Below, piece by piece: positions 27,571 through 29,634 of a DNA stretch of 29,634 bases (positions are counted from its first letter, which is position 1; each line of letters begins with the position of its first letter). The notes below the pieces were generated by a model. The model was not told where the DNA came from, made no database searches, and was given only the letters and a program-made list of their open reading frames with translations. A program made the position numbers and the translations under genes. The DNA is from Russula earlei (Eukaryota; Basidiomycota; Agaricomycetes; Russulales; Russulaceae). The stretch covers positions 1 through 29,634 of the forward strand of contig JAGFNK010000620.1 in the NCBI GenBank assembly GCA_025769875.1, in the 5' to 3' direction.

Positions 27571-28858
27571 TCACATCTGGAATACAAGACAATATGAGGG
27601 ATTTCAGACAAGGAGCTTGAGAGCTCAAGGAGAGGCGATTTGAGAGGTGTTATCCAGTATATTCACAGGAGAACAAGCCTAAGGCTTGTTCTCTTCAATG
27701 GAACAGTTTATATACATGAGATGCTATCTGTCAAGACTCACTGTTGAACTATCCAGTTCAAAAGCAAGGAGTAATCTTGAAGACGAGTCAATAGATGTCC
27801 AAGATGGCATGGGCAAGAAGTAGAGTCCAAAGTAACAAATACCAAGAGGTATAGTTACTGGTAGAGTTGAGCAGGTATGCAGGGAAGAGGCCAGAATGGT
27901 CACAAGGGGATGGTCCTTAAAGGAGTATCCCAGGGGTAGAGAGTGCTGTAAACAAATGGACAGTCTGAGGACTGTCCGCTACTTTATTGAGCGCTTATAT
28001 ACTACAAGAGACTGCTAAATAGGGAACAAGTCATAACCTTGTTATCAAGCACAATAGAGTGATGAGTAAGAAGTCGGAGTGCACTTACTGAGCATGCTCA
28101 GTCATGCTCAGTAAGCTGCTGAGTAAAGGCTTCTCTTGATGAGTAAGAGCCTTCACTGTCCATGTTTTACTGCTTTAGTACATGCAAGCACCTGATTCAT
28201 TTTCTGTTAGTTAGTTTAGGGCCGGTCATTTGAGGACTTGTAGTTTGGTTTAGGGAATAGTGTTATCTTATAAGGCCCTTATATAGTTCTATTAGGGTCC
28301 TTAGAGTCGACCCTAATACTTCTATTAAGGTCCTTAGTATTGTTAGTTCGTTCTATAGTTATTAGAGTTAGTCTAATAACCGTTGTAGGGTCTTTGATAC
28401 TGTGTTAGTGCCTATTGTAGAGCACCTAGAGTCGTCCTAAAGGGTCCTTAGGAAGGCCCTAATACTGTCCTTTATTGCTAAAGGGTTGCCATTAAGTGGG
28501 GCTTGCTGTATGTCGATTGTGCCGAGAATTGCTCTCGCGCACAATGCGCGCAATATTGTGGACACCTCTACTCACCCCTTTTGCTCATGTGAACAGGGTG
28601 ACACCATAGAGGCTGGGTTTCCTCTTAAGGAAGGGTCCTTCAAGGGCCCTCTCTGGAGAATGGTTCATGACACTATCTCAAAGAGCATCCTACAGGTAAC
28701 AACCAGTCAAGTAATGAGGCAATTGGGGGCTGGGCATGAGGACAAGTCATTGTAAACACAAGTTATATAATGAGTGATGAAACATGAGTAAAATGTGAGA
28801 CATGTCTGGGTTGGCTATCCTGGTTGCCAGTCCAGTCTGAGGCACTGGTTCTGTGACA
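27571..28858 (-). repeat. Inverted E3-family LTR (second copy), truncated and interrupted
   Basis: Sense on the minus strand starts TGTCACAGAACCAG at 28858, runs to 28678, is interrupted by the solo LTR 27729-28672, and resumes 27723 to about 27571. It includes a TATA-like TATATAAACTG and an 11-bp stem-loop GAGAACAAGCC/GGCTTGTTCTC (27693-27669). It ends at CCAGATG, where the last roughly 170 bp are missing at the junction with the truncated LTR. Confidence 0.85.
27729..28672 (-). repeat. Complete solo LTR of the second family
   Basis: 944 bp, sense from TGTCATGAACC at 28672 to TCTTGACA at 27729, flanked by perfect duplications CTATC (27724-27728 and 28673-28677). It is the reference copy for the family. 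It contains the palindrome TGAGCATGCTCA, the hairpin GGACAGTC/GACTGTCC (27958-27977), a TATA-like box and several short TTAGGGTC-type repeats in the distal part (28280-28460). Confidence 0.95.
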
Positions 28859-29634
28859 TCACCCCCTTGTTAATGTCCTAGGTGGTATAAGGGATGATAG
28901 TAGCTCTGCAATGATGAAGATGGAAGTGTGTTTGATCTGAAGGGACTTGACAGATCTTGTGTGGTTTGCAGCAATGATGAGGAGTCCTACAATGATCAGC
29001 CATATGTCCTTGGTAGTTACAGAGGATGCATGTCCCAATTTTGGGACATTCAAAGGTGTTGTGTCCTTGTCGCTGCACCACAAGCATTTGTTGGTAACAC
29101 AAGGGTGGAATTGGTACCAGGGGTCCATGATCGCTTCTTTGGCCTCTTTGTGTTCTTTGTCAGTGAGGTGGGGCATGGATTGGAAAAGGATGCATGGTTC
29201 AATGTGAACTTTGGCATTGGCTTGCACTAGATTCATCTTGGAGTCTTTAATCTCCCATACCATGTCATGGTATCATCCCTTGTGGTGACCAGTTGGTTGG
29301 CCATTTGGTGAGCCTTTTGGATGGTGAACCTATACCTGTGAACTTCTGCTTCAAGGGATAGGTCTTCTTCCAACCTAAGGGCTTCATCTACTGCCTTTGT
29401 ATGTTTCAACCCACTTTGGAAGAGGAAGGCATCTTTCTTGTGAGGAGGGGGTGAGGATAGCAGTTGGCTTGAGCTTGGATGGGGATGTGATGAGTGGGAC
29501 AGCCAGGACTGTAGGTGGCTAGTACAGAGGGGAAATTGTTGATGAGATCAGGTAAGACAAATCATGGAGGAAGGGTGTCATCTTTGTTTCTGGGGCTGGG
29601 AATGAGTAGGTTGAGTCCTAAGTCCCCTTCCCAT
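28859..29634 (-). pseudogene. Inverted second copy of the E3 3' ORF end, with zinc knuckles and polypurine tract
   Basis: Runs from the window edge. Frames read LGLNLLIPSPRNKDDTLPP, FPSVLATYSPGCPTHHIPIQ, LEAEVHRYRFTIQKAHQMAN, then (29263-28859) MVWEIKDSKMNLVQANAKVH and MPHLTDKEHKEAKEAIMDPW. The first knuckle is split by a frameshift (CLWCSDK / GHNTFEC); the second, CILCNYQGHMADHC, is intact in frame 29102-28878, followed by the same Cys/His tail. Polypurine tract AACAAGGGGGTGA lies at 28871-28859, next to the LTR. Unlike copy 1 there is no hAT-like insertion, so it shows the empty site. Confidence 0.8.

Noticed and set aside
1..29634. Host protein-coding genes, tRNA or rRNA genes
   Set aside because: None could be supported: all convincing coding signal belongs to retrotransposons or to one unassigned remnant, and no tRNA cloverleaf or rRNA sequence was recognised.

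Overview
This window is a nest of transposable elements from a fungal genome; I found no intact host gene, tRNA or rRNA. The dominant signal is Ty3/gypsy chromovirus retrotransposons: CCHC Gag, retropepsin, YLDD reverse transcriptase, RNase H, HHCC/DDE integrase and a C-terminal chromodomain. Element style and the dense solo LTRs suggest a basidiomycete, probably an agaricomycete. That placement is from memory of such elements and is weakly supported.

The nesting can be read from target-site duplications (TSDs). The oldest visible layer is a + strand chromovirus, here called E3. Only its 3' end is present: chromodomain at 1-207, a downstream 3' ORF split over 149-774, 10463-10789 and 13290-13703, a polypurine tract at 13710-13722, and its LTR over 13723-13908 and 26057-26297. 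Three later insertions split it. E1 (775-10457, minus strand, TSD GAGAT) is a complete gypsy element with near-identical LTRs. A 2,500-bp hAT-like DNA transposon (10790-13289) has an 8-bp TSD. E2 (13909-26051, minus strand, TSD TTGAA) is an older complete gypsy element inside the E3 LTR.

E2 is itself interrupted by solo LTRs: 21028-21856 (TSD CCCTT), 22574-24360 (which holds another solo LTR, 23513-24335, TSD GATAG) and 25045-25544 (TSD CTTAG). A further LTR-like block lies at 17625-18034. The right end (26298-29634) holds an unidentified + strand coding remnant, a truncated LTR, and a second, inverted copy of the E3 3' end whose LTR carries one more solo LTR (27729-28672, TSD CTATC).

The most interesting points are these. 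(1) E3 carries a post-chromodomain 3' ORF ending in two CCHC zinc knuckles next to the polypurine tract, and E2 has an even longer coiled-coil-rich 3' ORF in the same place. (2) E1 has a primer-binding site complementary to its own predicted mRNA 5' end, as in Tf1-type self-priming. (3) Several LTR families carry a stem-loop at the predicted transcription start. (4) E1 has about 3 kb of unfamiliar coding sequence between its 5' LTR and its Gag zinc knuckle. All reading frames are broken by small indels or stops, so every protein entry is a degenerate or possibly mis-sequenced gene. All identifications are by eye.
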